From Hyphomicrobiales bacterium (GTDB lineage Bacteria; Pseudomonadota; Alphaproteobacteria; Rhizobiales; Xanthobacteraceae): 34,627 bases of DNA. This document shows positions 1-8,608 of this stretch, piece after piece (position 1 is the first letter of the stretch; each line of letters starts with the position of its first letter). A program made the translations under genes and the position numbers. Under the pieces are notes generated by a model that did not search any database, was not told where the DNA came from, and saw nothing but the letters and a program-made list of their open reading frames with translations. The DNA is taken from the NCBI GenBank assembly GCA_017305595.1, contig JAFKKL010000020.1, positions 1 through 34,627 of the forward strand, in the 5' to 3' direction.

Positions 1-1163
1 CCCCGTGGATCGACGCGCCAATACAGCACTGTCACCACGGCGATGCAGATGAGGTGCATCACCCAGCCGGCGAGGAAGTTGCCGGTGAGGTCATGCAGCA
101 CGGCAACGATCCAGGGCGGGATCGCCGCGATCAGGAAGCCGCCACCTTGCATCAGCGCGGATAGCGCGCCGGCCTGCGCCGGATCCGGCAAATGATCGAG
201 CGCCACAATCATCGACAGCGCGAAGCAACCGCCCAGCCCAATCCCCAGCAGAATCGCCCAGATGATCGGCGCGACCTCCGGCCACAATGCGAGCCCGGCA
301 AAACCGGCGGCCTGCATCACCAGCGTCAGCCAAAGCCATGGCCGCAGATCGCTGCTCCCGCGCGCCAGCATCGGCAGCAGCAGCGCCGCGACCGCCTGGC
401 AGAGCGCCATGATCGCCAACAGGCTGCCGCTGGCGGCGCCGGTCCAGCCGTGCTCCTGATATGACGGCGCAAGCCATGCCACCACCGTCGAATAGCCGCC
501 GTTGACGAGGCCGAAGCACGCCATCAGCAGCCACGTCCGCGGTCGCTTGAGAAAACCCACCGCAGCACTGCTGCCCTGCGCTCCCATGGTGCCGCGAGGC
601 AGATAGCATGCCGCAAGTATCATCGCGCCGAGCGCCGGCACAGCCATCCAGGCGAGACCGGCGCGCCAGTTACCAAACAGATCAGCGAAGATCGGCGAGA
701 CTTGCGCCCCCACCGCGCCACCGCCCATTAGCATCGCTGAGTAAAGGCCCATCACCATGCCGACATGGCGGGGGAATTGTTGCTTGACGATGCCGGGAAA
801 CACGGCCTGCACGATCGCGGCACCGAAACCGAGCAAAGCCGCCGTCGCGACGATCTGCGCGCCGGTGGAAACAAACAATCGTAGCAAGGACGCGAGACCG
901 AGGACGGCCAGCGCGACGATTACCGCACGCCGGGCGCCAACCCGCGCTTGCAGGAAAGGACCGATGAAAGCGAAGCAGCCCATCAGCAGCATCGGCACCA
1001 GCGTCAGTAATGCCATGCCCTGAAGACCAAGACCGGTTTGCGCACTCAAGTCCGCCGCCAACGGACCAATGCCGGTGATGAACGGCCGCAGATTGAGGCC
1101 AACCAGCGCGACCACCGCAAGCTGGAGCACGTAATCGAGCCGTGACGGCGCGCGGGATGTCAT
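1..1163 (-). CDS. CynX/NimT-family MFS transporter (3' end cut by window edge)
   Basis: I translated this frame by hand: it stays open from an ATG at 1163 to the left edge, about 387 codons, so only the last few residues are likely missing (family members are about 390-410 aa). The protein is strongly hydrophobic with some 12 membrane segments. Near the N-terminus it carries the run LVGLNLRPFITGIGPL, which resembles the CynX/NimT group (cyanate, 2-nitroimidazole and related exporters/importers) of the major facilitator superfamily. It starts 4 nt after the deaminase stop, so the two are almost certainly cotranscribed, and the transporter may move the deaminase's substrate or product; that is inference. 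The actual substrate cannot be told from sequence. Confidence 0.85.
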   Translation of the reverse strand, partial: MTSRAPSRLDYVLQLAVVALVGLNLRPFITGIGPLAADLSAQTGLGLQGMALLTLVPMLLMGCFAFIGPFLQARVGARRAVIVALAVLGLASLLRLFVSTGAQIVATAALLGFGAAIVQAVFPGIVKQQFPRHVGMVMGLYSAMLMGGGAVGAQVSPIFADLFGNWRAGLAWMAVPALGAMILAACYLPRGTMGAQGSSAAVGFLKRPRTWLLMACFGLVNGGYSTVVAWLAPSYQEHGWTGAASGSLLAIMALCQAVAALLLPMLARGSSDLRPWLWLTLVMQAAGFAGLALWPEVAPIIWAILLGIGLGGCFALSMIVALDHLPDPAQAGALSALMQGGGFLIAAIPPWIVAVLHDLTGNFLAGWVMHLICIAVVTVLYWRVDPR

Positions 1164-1167
1164 GTCA

Positions 1168-1641
1168 CTATCCCCGCGTGTCCTGGCTCCGCTTCCAATC
1201 CGCGTAAATGTCCGGATGCTGCTCAAGCCGAAGCGGCTGGTAGCGGATCGTCATTGACTGTTCGGCAAAGGGCTTGGCCAGATCGGCATAGACTGATGCG
1301 GTTGACAGGCCATAGGGCGCGCCGTCGTCGTTCGAATAGGCATAAGTCACTTTGCCGATGCCGGCCATCCGCATCGCCGCCATGCACATCGGACACGGAT
1401 GGCCGCTGGCATAAACCACGCATCCTTCGAGGCTCGGCGAACCGAGTTTGCGGCTGGCCGCACGTATCGCGGTCAATTCGGCATGCGCGGTGGGATCGTT
1501 GGTGCTGTGAATCTCGTTGACGCCAACCGCGATCACCTCGCCGTTCTTGACCACGACCGCGCCAAACGGGCGGCCGCCCCTAGCGATATTCGCGCGCGCC
1601 AGTTCGATGGTCTCGCACAGAAAGCGATTTTCATCCGACAT
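1168..1641 (-). CDS. Nucleoside/nucleobase deaminase, CDA fold (GuaD/TadA-like)
   Basis: A 157-aa zinc hydrolase of the cytidine-deaminase fold. The zinc site is complete: His53-Ala-Glu55 (HAE, with the proton-shuttle Glu) and Cys83-Pro-Met-Cys86 in GHPCPMC. Length and the C-terminal IYADWKRS stretch resemble guanine deaminase (GuaD) and related free-base deaminases more than TadA, but substrate is not certain. I chose the second ATG (1641) because AGGAG lies 6 nt before it, while the first ATG (1647) directly abuts that site. The gene sits between the ankyrin gene (14 nt upstream) and the CynX-like transporter (4 nt downstream) in one leftward operon, suggesting a purine or pyrimidine uptake/salvage or detoxification unit. 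Deamination of a base or nucleoside in the cytoplasm is the expected role. Confidence 0.85.
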   Translation of the reverse strand: MSDENRFLCETIELARANIARGGRPFGAVVVKNGEVIAVGVNEIHSTNDPTAHAELTAIRAASRKLGSPSLEGCVVYASGHPCPMCMAAMRMAGIGKVTYAYSNDDGAPYGLSTASVYADLAKPFAEQSMTIRYQPLRLEQHPDIYADWKRSQDTRG

Positions 1642-1655
1642 GCTCATCTCCTGCC

Positions 1656-2327
1656 CTACCGCGCACCCGCAGCCACAAGAATCTCTTCAATCGCCGCATA
1701 ACCGCGACTGCGCGCATGCTGCAGCGGCGTCTCGCCCTTGCCGTCGGCAAGATTCACGTTGGCTCCCGCCTTCACCAGCAAGTCAACGATCTGCTGATGG
1801 CGCTCGCCGCCGTTGCCGAGAATGATCGCCTCCAACAGCGCAGTCCAATCGAGCCTGTTGACGTGATCGACATCAACGCCGGCTTCGATCAAAGTACGCA
1901 CGGTTTCGACATGGCCGCGCTCCGCCGCCGGAATGAGGGCCGTTCCGCCATAGCGATTGATGCTTTTGAGATCGGCGCCATGCGAGAGCGTCATCTTGAG
2001 GATCTGGAGATGGCCGCGCGCGCCCGCGTAGAGATACGGACTGTCGTTGATGTTGTCCTTGGCATTGACGTCTGCGCCGGCGTGGATCAACGCCTTCGCA
2101 GCAGCGATCTGATTGCCATGGGTCGCGACCAGCAGCGCGGTCGCGCCCGTGTGATCACGCGCATCGATCGATGCTCCTTCAGACAGCAGCTTGTCGATCC
2201 CAGAGACATCCCCTCTGGCCGCCGCGGCATGCAATGAAGTCTCGTCCATAGCCAATCCCGATACAGGTCTGGACGCCCAAGCCAACGCCAGCGACACGGC
2301 GCCTACCACAATCGAACGACGAAGCAT
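1656..2327 (-). CDS. Secreted ankyrin-repeat protein
   Basis: A 223-aa protein with a Sec-type signal peptide (residues 1-26: MLRR, hydrophobic core, cleavage near VSGLA) followed by about six ankyrin repeats from residue 29 to the end, with typical DETSLHAAAARGD and GADVNAKD motifs. It is probably periplasmic. Ankyrin repeats bind proteins; the partner is unknown. The open frame runs on upstream to 3125 across the divergent LysR gene, but the ATG at 2327 is right: GAGGA lies 6 nt before it and the signal peptide starts there. The gene leads the operon with the deaminase and transporter. Similar small periplasmic ankyrin proteins occur in many Bradyrhizobiaceae genomes, sometimes near catalases or transporters, without clear function. 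Confidence 0.88.
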   Translation of the reverse strand: MLRRSIVVGAVSLALAWASRPVSGLAMDETSLHAAAARGDVSGIDKLLSEGASIDARDHTGATALLVATHGNQIAAAKALIHAGADVNAKDNINDSPYLYAGARGHLQILKMTLSHGADLKSINRYGGTALIPAAERGHVETVRTLIEAGVDVDHVNRLDWTALLEAIILGNGGERHQQIVDLLVKAGANVNLADGKGETPLQHARSRGYAAIEEILVAAGAR

Positions 2328-2430
2328 GTCCAGTCCTCGTTGCGGCTCCAATCCACGACTCGACCACATTTCGCGCCGTATCAGCCACAGCACACAGATA
2401 AGGGGTGGTGACGACATTTGAAAATTAAAT

Positions 2431-2447
2431 ATATTGATCGATAATAT
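2431..2447. promoter_or_regulatory. Candidate LysR-type operator (T-N11-A dyad)
   Basis: The 17-bp dyad ATATT-N7-AATAT lies in the divergent space between the ankyrin operon (start 2327) and the LysR gene (start 2523). It contains the T-N11-A pattern typical of LysR-family binding sites and sits in a conspicuous AT-rich patch. Placement and shape make it the likely site for autoregulation and for control of the operon; no experiment supports this. Confidence 0.5.
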
Positions 2448-2522
2448 TAGATAATGGAATATTCCTGCGCGGCCGATGCAAATACCTTGTCTCTCGCAAA
2501 GACACATCCAACGGTGGGCCCT

Positions 2523-3401
2523 ATGCTTGATCCACGTCTGCTGCGCTCCCTCATCGCCATCGCCGACGCGAGAAGCTTCGTTCATGCCGCCGTGCGCCTG
2601 AACATGACGCAGTCCACCATCAGCCAACAGCTTGCCCGGCTCGAGGAAACGGTTGGCCAAATACTGATCGATCGCACCGCGCGTCCCGTCGCTCCAACAG
2701 CGGAAGGCGAGCGGCTGCTCGGCTATGCCCGGCGCATCTTGGCGCTCCAGCAGGAGGCGGAAGCGATGCTCGGCGATCCCGCCGGCACGACATCGATCCG
2801 CATTGGCGTCCCCGAAGACATCGTGGGCGCAGAGATGGCAAAAGTGTTCGGGGATTTCGCCAAGCGCCATCGCGAGATCAGGCTGGATGTCACCGCCGGA
2901 TTGAGCCGAGATCTGACCCGACGCTATCGCAGCGGCGAATTCGACATCGTTATCGTCAAGGAAGCAGAGGTTGGCGCCGATTGCCGCGCGACGTTTCCGG
3001 AACCGATGGCGTGGTTCGAAAGCGCCAAGGCACAGGGCAAATGGCCCAATCCGATTCCGCTGGTCGCCTTCCCGCTCGGCGGCCTTTATCGCGAGGCTAT
3101 GTTCGAACGGATCGAACACGAGCAACGCCGCTGGTACATCGCCTTTTCAGGCAGCAGCCTTCACAACGTACTCGTCGGGGTAGAAGCCGGGCTCGGCCTA
3201 TCACTTCTGCCGAGAAGTGCCACAGTCGGATATCGCGTTCGTCCGTATTCTGCCTTCGGCACGGAGCCTTCGATGGTGATCTCACTCTACGCCTGGGAGA
3301 ATGCCGGACCAGTTTCCGAACTCATCGAGCGGATGAGCACGGTGCTTGCCGCCAGATTGGACAAACCCGGGATATCACGACGACAGAAAGGCAGACGTTA
3401 A
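2523..3401 (+). CDS. LysR-family transcriptional regulator
   Basis: A 292-aa LysR-type regulator. The winged helix-turn-helix fills residues 4-62, with the recognition part around NMTQSTISQQLARLEETVG, and the substrate-binding (effector) domain runs from about residue 85 to 285. An in-frame ATG lies upstream at 2454, but the family N-terminus MLDPRLLRSLIAIAD matches the ATG at 2523. It is transcribed away from the ankyrin-deaminase-transporter operon, the classic arrangement in which a LysR protein controls its divergent neighbour in response to a small ligand, here perhaps a base or nucleoside. The ligand is unknown. Confidence in family is high, in target moderate. Confidence 0.92.
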   Translation: MLDPRLLRSLIAIADARSFVHAAVRLNMTQSTISQQLARLEETVGQILIDRTARPVAPTAEGERLLGYARRILALQQEAEAMLGDPAGTTSIRIGVPEDIVGAEMAKVFGDFAKRHREIRLDVTAGLSRDLTRRYRSGEFDIVIVKEAEVGADCRATFPEPMAWFESAKAQGKWPNPIPLVAFPLGGLYREAMFERIEHEQRRWYIAFSGSSLHNVLVGVEAGLGLSLLPRSATVGYRVRPYSAFGTEPSMVISLYAWENAGPVSELIERMSTVLAARLDKPGISRRQKGRR

Positions 3402-4365
3402 TCGATCAAGCCAGATTGTGATCCACCAAGAAACACCACCTACCCCTTTCGATGTACGTCGTTTGGACTAATCCTCACCGCAAAAAATAGCATCTCAAGT
3501 GATTGATGCCCGCAATATTCGCTGAATCGCGCGAGCACGAGACGTGCAATACAACCTAACGAGACGTACTCGCCTAATCATTAGCACCACCGCAAATTGC
3601 ATCAGCGATCTTCGGCCGAAATAATACACTCGTTAAAAGCTCTCCGCCGCTCTCCACAACCGATGCTAAGTAACAGATCGTTCGCGACGGCACCTCGGTG
3701 GCCACTCAACATGCTCGATTCTCTCCATGCGATCATCGACAACTCCCTGCCTGGGCCGCATTCAAACCGCTGACATTAAATTTGATAATGGATAACTAAG
3801 TAATCGCATTCGGCGAATACCCCGCTAAATACAACAGGGATGCGGCAGCAAGAACGAGCCGCAAGCTTCTCTCAAGTAACACAAAATCACCGCGAACGCA
3901 GACCGCGCTCGCGATTGAAACGACGAATGCGATGAGCGTCGTTGTCACTGACGCGACCCATTGCGCTACCCTTCCATCACCATCGATAATTTTCTCGCCA
4001 TCATTCGTGGCCAGAGGAGCCTGGGATTTCGGAGTACTCCTTATCGGGGATGAGGGTGGATGGTGCTTTCTACACCTAGAGGTTACAGCGCAAGCGATCG
4101 TCCGACCGCATGCGTCGGCGTCTCACCGTGCAGCACCGACCACAGCTTTCTGCCGCCAAACCGGTATCTGGCCGGGTGGTCAAAGGCCGATGGCGGAGGA
4201 CAACGAGCAAATCGCGCGGCTGCCTCCAGGCCTCCAACGAGTTCAAGCACCGCGTGGTTCTTTCGCTTTGGCGAAGCATCTGACAACCCAGATCGGGCAT
4301 GTCATCCAGGCGATCAATGCATGCATGACGTCTTACGTGATTGGAAAAACTGAGTTCGAATAGCA
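3402..4365. other. 964-bp stretch without a convincing gene, upstream of the type I exporter
   Basis: The stretch is visibly richer in A and T than its neighbours, with many short homopolymer runs. Small inverted repeats are present: GCACG-AGA-CGTGC (3535-3547) and AACGACG-N11-CGTCGTT (3919-3943); the octamer CGAGACGT occurs twice near 3539 and 3559. An open frame from 3932 to 4363 (143 codons) ends just before the exporter start, but its mixed third-position usage and lack of any recognisable domain make it doubtful. The region probably carries the exporter promoter and a long leader, or is decayed sequence. Confidence 0.4.
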
Positions 4366-7092
4366 ATGCAGAACGAGAATATTCAGACCGAAGACGCAGG
4401 GCTTCTCGCGTTATGGTTGTTTCTTCGTCTTCAAGGCGTGCACGCCGCGCTCGATCAGATTCGCGAACGCTGTGGGACAACAACAATCGACATCCGAACC
4501 ATGCTTCGCTGCGCCGGCCAGTTCGGCGTCACTGTCGGTTCACGTACCACTCATTGGAAACATTTGGCCGGAATGCGGTTGCCGGGAATCGCGGCGTTGC
4601 GCGATGGAGGATTCTTGCTTCTCGGACGTGTCGACGACAGTGGAGCGCTGGTTCTGTATCCAAACTCGCCACAGCCGAAATTAATCACGCGTGCGGAATT
4701 TGAAGCGATTTGGGACGGCCGTGTCGTCTCCTCCGGGCCGACAGGCTTGATGCAGCATGCTCGGAACGCTGTAGACCACGTATACGCGGAAGGTCGCAAA
4801 CTCACCAAGCGCGCTCGTTATTTCTTTGAGAGTCGCGTGGGCAGATACAACGAGCTTTTGCGAACGCATCGCGCCGCCCTGGATATCTTCACGCACACGC
4901 GCGAACTGATGCGACGTTTCTACCAAGATGAGCGCGGCGAAATAGCAACTCCCTCCACGGAAGCCGAAACTGCGAATACTGATGATTCCGGGTTGCTGGC
5001 CCTGGTGACGTTGCTGCGATGTCACGGCATCGCCGCCGATCCGGAGCAAATCCGACATCGGCTCGGCATACCGCGCCCAGGGGTTGCGGACATGCTGCGC
5101 TGCGCGAAGGACTTCGGGCTCAAGGCACGCCTGCAGAAATCCGGCTGGGATCGGCTGGCCGTCACCCCGCTGCCGGGGATCGCCGTTCTACGGGACGGCC
5201 GCTTTCTGATCCTCGGTAAGATGCTCGATGAAACGTTGCTTGTTCAGTGGCCATTGGTCCCACAGCCCGAAATCATGACGCGGGCTGAACTTGAGGACAT
5301 ATGGGACGGCGAGATCGTCCTGATGGCGCGCCGGGCCTCGTTGACGGACCTTTCGCGACGCTTCGACATCACATGGTTCCTCGGCGCGATCCACAAGTAC
5401 CGGCGGCTCCTGGGCGAGGTGCTGGTTGCGTCATTCTTTCTCCAGCTATTCGGCGTGATATCGCCGCTGTTCTTTCAGGTCGTGATCGACAAGGTGCTCG
5501 TGCATCAGAGCATGAGCACGCTTGATGTTTTAATCATTGGCCTTGTCTCGCTGACGATCTTCGAGGCCATCCTTGGCGCGCTGCGCGTCTATGTGTTCGC
5601 GCATACGACAAATCGAATCGATGTCGAGCTCGGCGCCAGACTGTTCAGGCACTTGATGGCATTGCCGATTGCCTATTTTCAGGCACGCCGTGTCGGCGAC
5701 TCGGTGGCGCGGGTGCGCGAACTTGAAAACATCCGCGAATTCCTGACCAGTTCGGCGCTGACGCTCGTGATCGATTTCCTGTTCACGTTCGTCTTCCTGG
5801 CCGTGATGTTCTACTACTCGGTCTCATTGACCTTCGTGGTCCTGGCATCATTTCCTTTCTATATCGGAATTTCCGCCGGTGCGGCCCCGCTGTTTCGCCG
5901 GCGCCTCGACGAAAAATTCAACCGGGGCGCCGAAAATCAGGCTTTCCTTGTGGAGAGCGTAACGGGTGTGGAAACGCTCAAGGCGATGGCCGTCGAACCG
6001 CAGATGCAGCGCCGCTGGGAAGAACAGCTTGCGGCTTATGTCACCGCGAGCTTCCGGGTCCTCAGCCTGAACAACACGGCAAGTCAGGCCGTGCAAGCCG
6101 TCAACAAGCTGGTGATCGCCGCGATACTATACGTCGGCGCCAAGCAGGTGATCGGCGGCGAAATGAGTGTCGGTGAGCTTGTCGCGTTCAACATGCTGGC
6201 TGCGCGGGTGAGCCAACCAGTGCTGCGGCTTGCGCAGCTTTGGCAGGACTTTCATCAGGCACGTTTGTCAGTCGACCGGCTTGGCGACATTCTCAATACC
6301 ATCCCGGAGCCAAGCTTCAGTCCCAGCCGCGCCGCGCTGCCGGCCATCCGCGGGCAGATCACATTCGATCACGTGAGTTTTCGCTACCGGATCGATGGCC
6401 CGGAAGTGCTGCATGACGTATCCTTCGCGGTCCAGCCCGGTCAGGTCGTTGGTGTGGTCGGCTCCTCCGGTTCCGGCAAAAGCACCATAGCCAAACTGAT
6501 CCAGCGACTCTACGTGCCGTTGAGCGGACGCGTTCTGGTCGACGGCGTCGACCTGGCGATGGTGGATCTGGCTTGGCTGCGCCGGCAGACTGGTGTGGTC
6601 TTGCAGGAAAACGTTCTCTTCAATCGTTCCATTCGGGAAAACATCGCGTTGGCGGACCCGGCGGTTTCCATGGAGCGCGTCATCGCGGCGGCTGAACTCG
6701 CGGGGGCGCACGATTTCATCCTGGAACTTCCGGAGGGCTACGACACCGTCGTAGGCGAGCGCGGAAACAGCCTCTCAGGCGGGCAGCGGCAGCGCATCGC
6801 CATCGCGCGGGCCCTCATAGCCGATCCGCGTATTCTCATTCTCGATGAAGCAACCAGCGCCCTCGACTATGAAAGCGAGCGGGCGATCCAGCAGAATATG
6901 AAGCGCATAGCCGCCGGGCGAACGGTATTTATCATTGCCCATCGTCTTTCGACCGTGCGTCAGGCCGACCGCATCATCACGATCGAGCGGGGTCGCATCG
7001 TCGAAGACGGCCATCATGACGAGTTGATCCGTTCCAACGGACGCTATGCGAAGCTGCACTATCTGCAGGCGGGCATCCATGACTCCCGGTAA
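4366..7092 (+). CDS. Type I secretion ABC exporter (HlyB-like) with two tandem C39-like domains
   Basis: A 908-aa exporter ATPase/permease, about 200 residues longer than HlyB. Residues 10-123 and 207-320 are two copies of the C39-like domain; by hand count about 55 of 114 aligned positions are identical, including the endings LPGIA-LRDG and EIWDG-type motifs. Both lack the peptidase cysteine, so they should bind substrate without cleaving it, as in HlyB. A charged, probably helical linker (about 124-206) separates them. The six-helix membrane domain spans about 345-620. The ATPase has Walker A GSSGSGKST (699-707), Q-loop Gln747, LSGGQ (803-807), Walker B ILILDE (823-828) and His859, all intact. 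It overlaps the HlyD gene. The expected role is one-step export of a large unfolded protein. No strong ribosome site precedes the ATG. Confidence 0.93.
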   Translation: MQNENIQTEDAGLLALWLFLRLQGVHAALDQIRERCGTTTIDIRTMLRCAGQFGVTVGSRTTHWKHLAGMRLPGIAALRDGGFLLLGRVDDSGALVLYPNSPQPKLITRAEFEAIWDGRVVSSGPTGLMQHARNAVDHVYAEGRKLTKRARYFFESRVGRYNELLRTHRAALDIFTHTRELMRRFYQDERGEIATPSTEAETANTDDSGLLALVTLLRCHGIAADPEQIRHRLGIPRPGVADMLRCAKDFGLKARLQKSGWDRLAVTPLPGIAVLRDGRFLILGKMLDETLLVQWPLVPQPEIMTRAELEDIWDGEIVLMARRASLTDLSRRFDITWFLGAIHKYRRLLGEVLVASFFLQLFGVISPLFFQVVIDKVLVHQSMSTLDVLIIGLVSLTIFEAILGALRVYVFAHTTNRIDVELGARLFRHLMALPIAYFQARRVGDSVARVRELENIREFLTSSALTLVIDFLFTFVFLAVMFYYSVSLTFVVLASFPFYIGISAGAAPLFRRRLDEKFNRGAENQAFLVESVTGVETLKAMAVEPQMQRRWEEQLAAYVTASFRVLSLNNTASQAVQAVNKLVIAAILYVGAKQVIGGEMSVGELVAFNMLAARVSQPVLRLAQLWQDFHQARLSVDRLGDILNTIPEPSFSPSRAALPAIRGQITFDHVSFRYRIDGPEVLHDVSFAVQPGQVVGVVGSSGSGKSTIAKLIQRLYVPLSGRVLVDGVDLAMVDLAWLRRQTGVVLQENVLFNRSIRENIALADPAVSMERVIAAAELAGAHDFILELPEGYDTVVGERGNSLSGGQRQRIAIARALIADPRILILDEATSALDYESERAIQQNMKRIAAGRTVFIIAHRLSTVRQADRIITIERGRIVEDGHHDELIRSNGRYAKLHYLQAGIHDSR

Positions 7093-8503
7093 CAAGAACA
7101 TCATCGCCTTTCCGAGGGCCGAGATCCGCCGCCGCGAGGCCGAAATCGCATTCCTGCCGGCAGCGTTGGAAATCGCGGAGACGCCGCCCTCGCCGGTCGG
7201 GCGTGCGATCGGAGCAAGCATCATTGCCGTGTTCTGCATCGCACTTGCGTGGGCTTCGTTCGGCAGCGTCGACATCGTCGCAACATCGACGGGCAAGATC
7301 GTGCCCGGTGGGCGAACCAAATTGATCCAGCCGTTCGAGACAGGGGTGGTTCGCGCCGTCCACGTGCGGGATGGCCAGACCGTCAAGGCCGGCGATGCCC
7401 TGATCGAACTCGACTCCACCATGACCGAGGCGGACCAGGAACGCCAGAAAAGCGATCTGGTCGGCGCCGAACTTGATGCTGCCCGGCTGCGCGCGGCACT
7501 CGCGGACGCCCCTCTTTCCGCCTTCCATCCGCCTCAAGGCGCGAACTCCGCTCAGATCGAAACCCATCGCCAACTTCTGCTCAGTGAGCGCGCCGAGCAG
7601 GATGCAAAGCTTTCAGCCATCGCACGCCAGTTGACCCAGCGCGAAGCCGAACGGGCTACGACATCAGCCAGCATCTCGAAAATCCAGGCGACCATTCCGG
7701 TGCTGCGTGAACGCGTCGATATTCATAAGGGTCTGCTCGACAAGGGACTGGCTTCGAAGGTGGTCTATCTCACCGAATTGCAGGATCTGGTCGGCCTCCA
7801 GCAGGATGTCGTCGTTCAGCAAAGCAAGCTTCGCGAAGCCGACGCAGCCGTCGCCTTGCTGAAGGAAACGAGCGAAAAGGCGGTCACGGAGTATCGACGC
7901 AGCGTCTATGACGCGCTGTCGAAAGCAGAGCGGAAAGCCGCGAGCCTTAAGCAGGACGTGATCAAGGCGGAGCAGCGGACCAAGCTTCAGCGCCTGACCG
8001 CACCGGTCGACGGTGTCGTGCAACAGCTTGCCGTCCATACGGTCGGAGGCGTGGTAACGCCCGCTCAAGCACTCGCGGTGGTGGTTCCGAGCCAAGCTCC
8101 ACTCGAAATCGAAGCCATGGTGTCCAATCGCGATATCGGTTTCGTTCATGCTGGACAGAAGGTGGAAATCAAGGTCGATACCTTCAATTTCACGCGCTAT
8201 GGGCTGCTCCATGGCGAAGTAATCAGCCTGTCGTCCGACGCCATCACCCGCGACAAACAACCTGCCCGGTCGAACGATCGGACCACGGACCCGGCCGGCA
8301 GCAGCGAGCCGCGAGGGCAAGAGCTTGAATATGCCGCACGCATCTCGCTCGACCGCACGGACATGCAGATCGATGAAAAGCGCGTGAAGCTCAGCCCCGG
8401 AATGGCCGTGACGGTCGAGATCAAAACAGGCTCACGCCGGATTATCAGCTATCTGTTATCGCCGCTGGCAAAATACCGACGCGACGCCTTGCGGGAACGA
8501 TAG
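7079..8503 (+). CDS. HlyD-family membrane-fusion protein of type I secretion system
   Basis: A 474-aa periplasmic adaptor. A short cytoplasmic N-terminus is followed by one membrane helix (about 42-62), a lipoyl-type half motif (VVRAVHVRDGQTVKAGDALIELD, about 90-112), a long coiled coil (about 112-310), the second lipoyl half (LTAPVDGVVQQL) and a beta-barrel domain ending in the HlyD signature region (KLSPGMAVTVEIKTG). I chose the ATG at 7079, which overlaps the exporter gene by 14 nt and suggests translational coupling; an in-frame ATG at 7046 would add 11 residues inside the exporter frame. It should link the inner-membrane exporter to a TolC-type outer-membrane channel, which is not encoded next to it. 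Confidence 0.93.
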   Translation: MTPGNKNIIAFPRAEIRRREAEIAFLPAALEIAETPPSPVGRAIGASIIAVFCIALAWASFGSVDIVATSTGKIVPGGRTKLIQPFETGVVRAVHVRDGQTVKAGDALIELDSTMTEADQERQKSDLVGAELDAARLRAALADAPLSAFHPPQGANSAQIETHRQLLLSERAEQDAKLSAIARQLTQREAERATTSASISKIQATIPVLRERVDIHKGLLDKGLASKVVYLTELQDLVGLQQDVVVQQSKLREADAAVALLKETSEKAVTEYRRSVYDALSKAERKAASLKQDVIKAEQRTKLQRLTAPVDGVVQQLAVHTVGGVVTPAQALAVVVPSQAPLEIEAMVSNRDIGFVHAGQKVEIKVDTFNFTRYGLLHGEVISLSSDAITRDKQPARSNDRTTDPAGSSEPRGQELEYAARISLDRTDMQIDEKRVKLSPGMAVTVEIKTGSRRIISYLLSPLAKYRRDALRER

Positions 8504-8608
8504 ATTTTGAGATCCCGCTCGGCGGCTCATTCGATGTTTCACCTATCGTGGCCTGACGTCACCTCACCGACGCTACTGTTCGGGACCGTGTCACTCTTCG
8601 GGCTGTCG

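Noticed and set aside
2328-3125. 489-codon version of the ankyrin gene running through the LysR gene
   Set aside because: The upstream part is antisense to a clear LysR gene; the signal peptide and ribosome site place the start at 2327.
3932-4363. 143-codon ORF ending just before the type I exporter
   Set aside because: No recognisable domain, mixed third-position usage unlike the flanking genes, no ribosome site; several other frames are open across the same bases. Kept only as a doubtful possibility.
4076-4486. Leftward ORFs over the exporter's 5' end, looked at as a transposase remnant
   Set aside because: Arg/Cys-rich translation with no DDE or other transposase motif and no inverted repeats or target duplications nearby.
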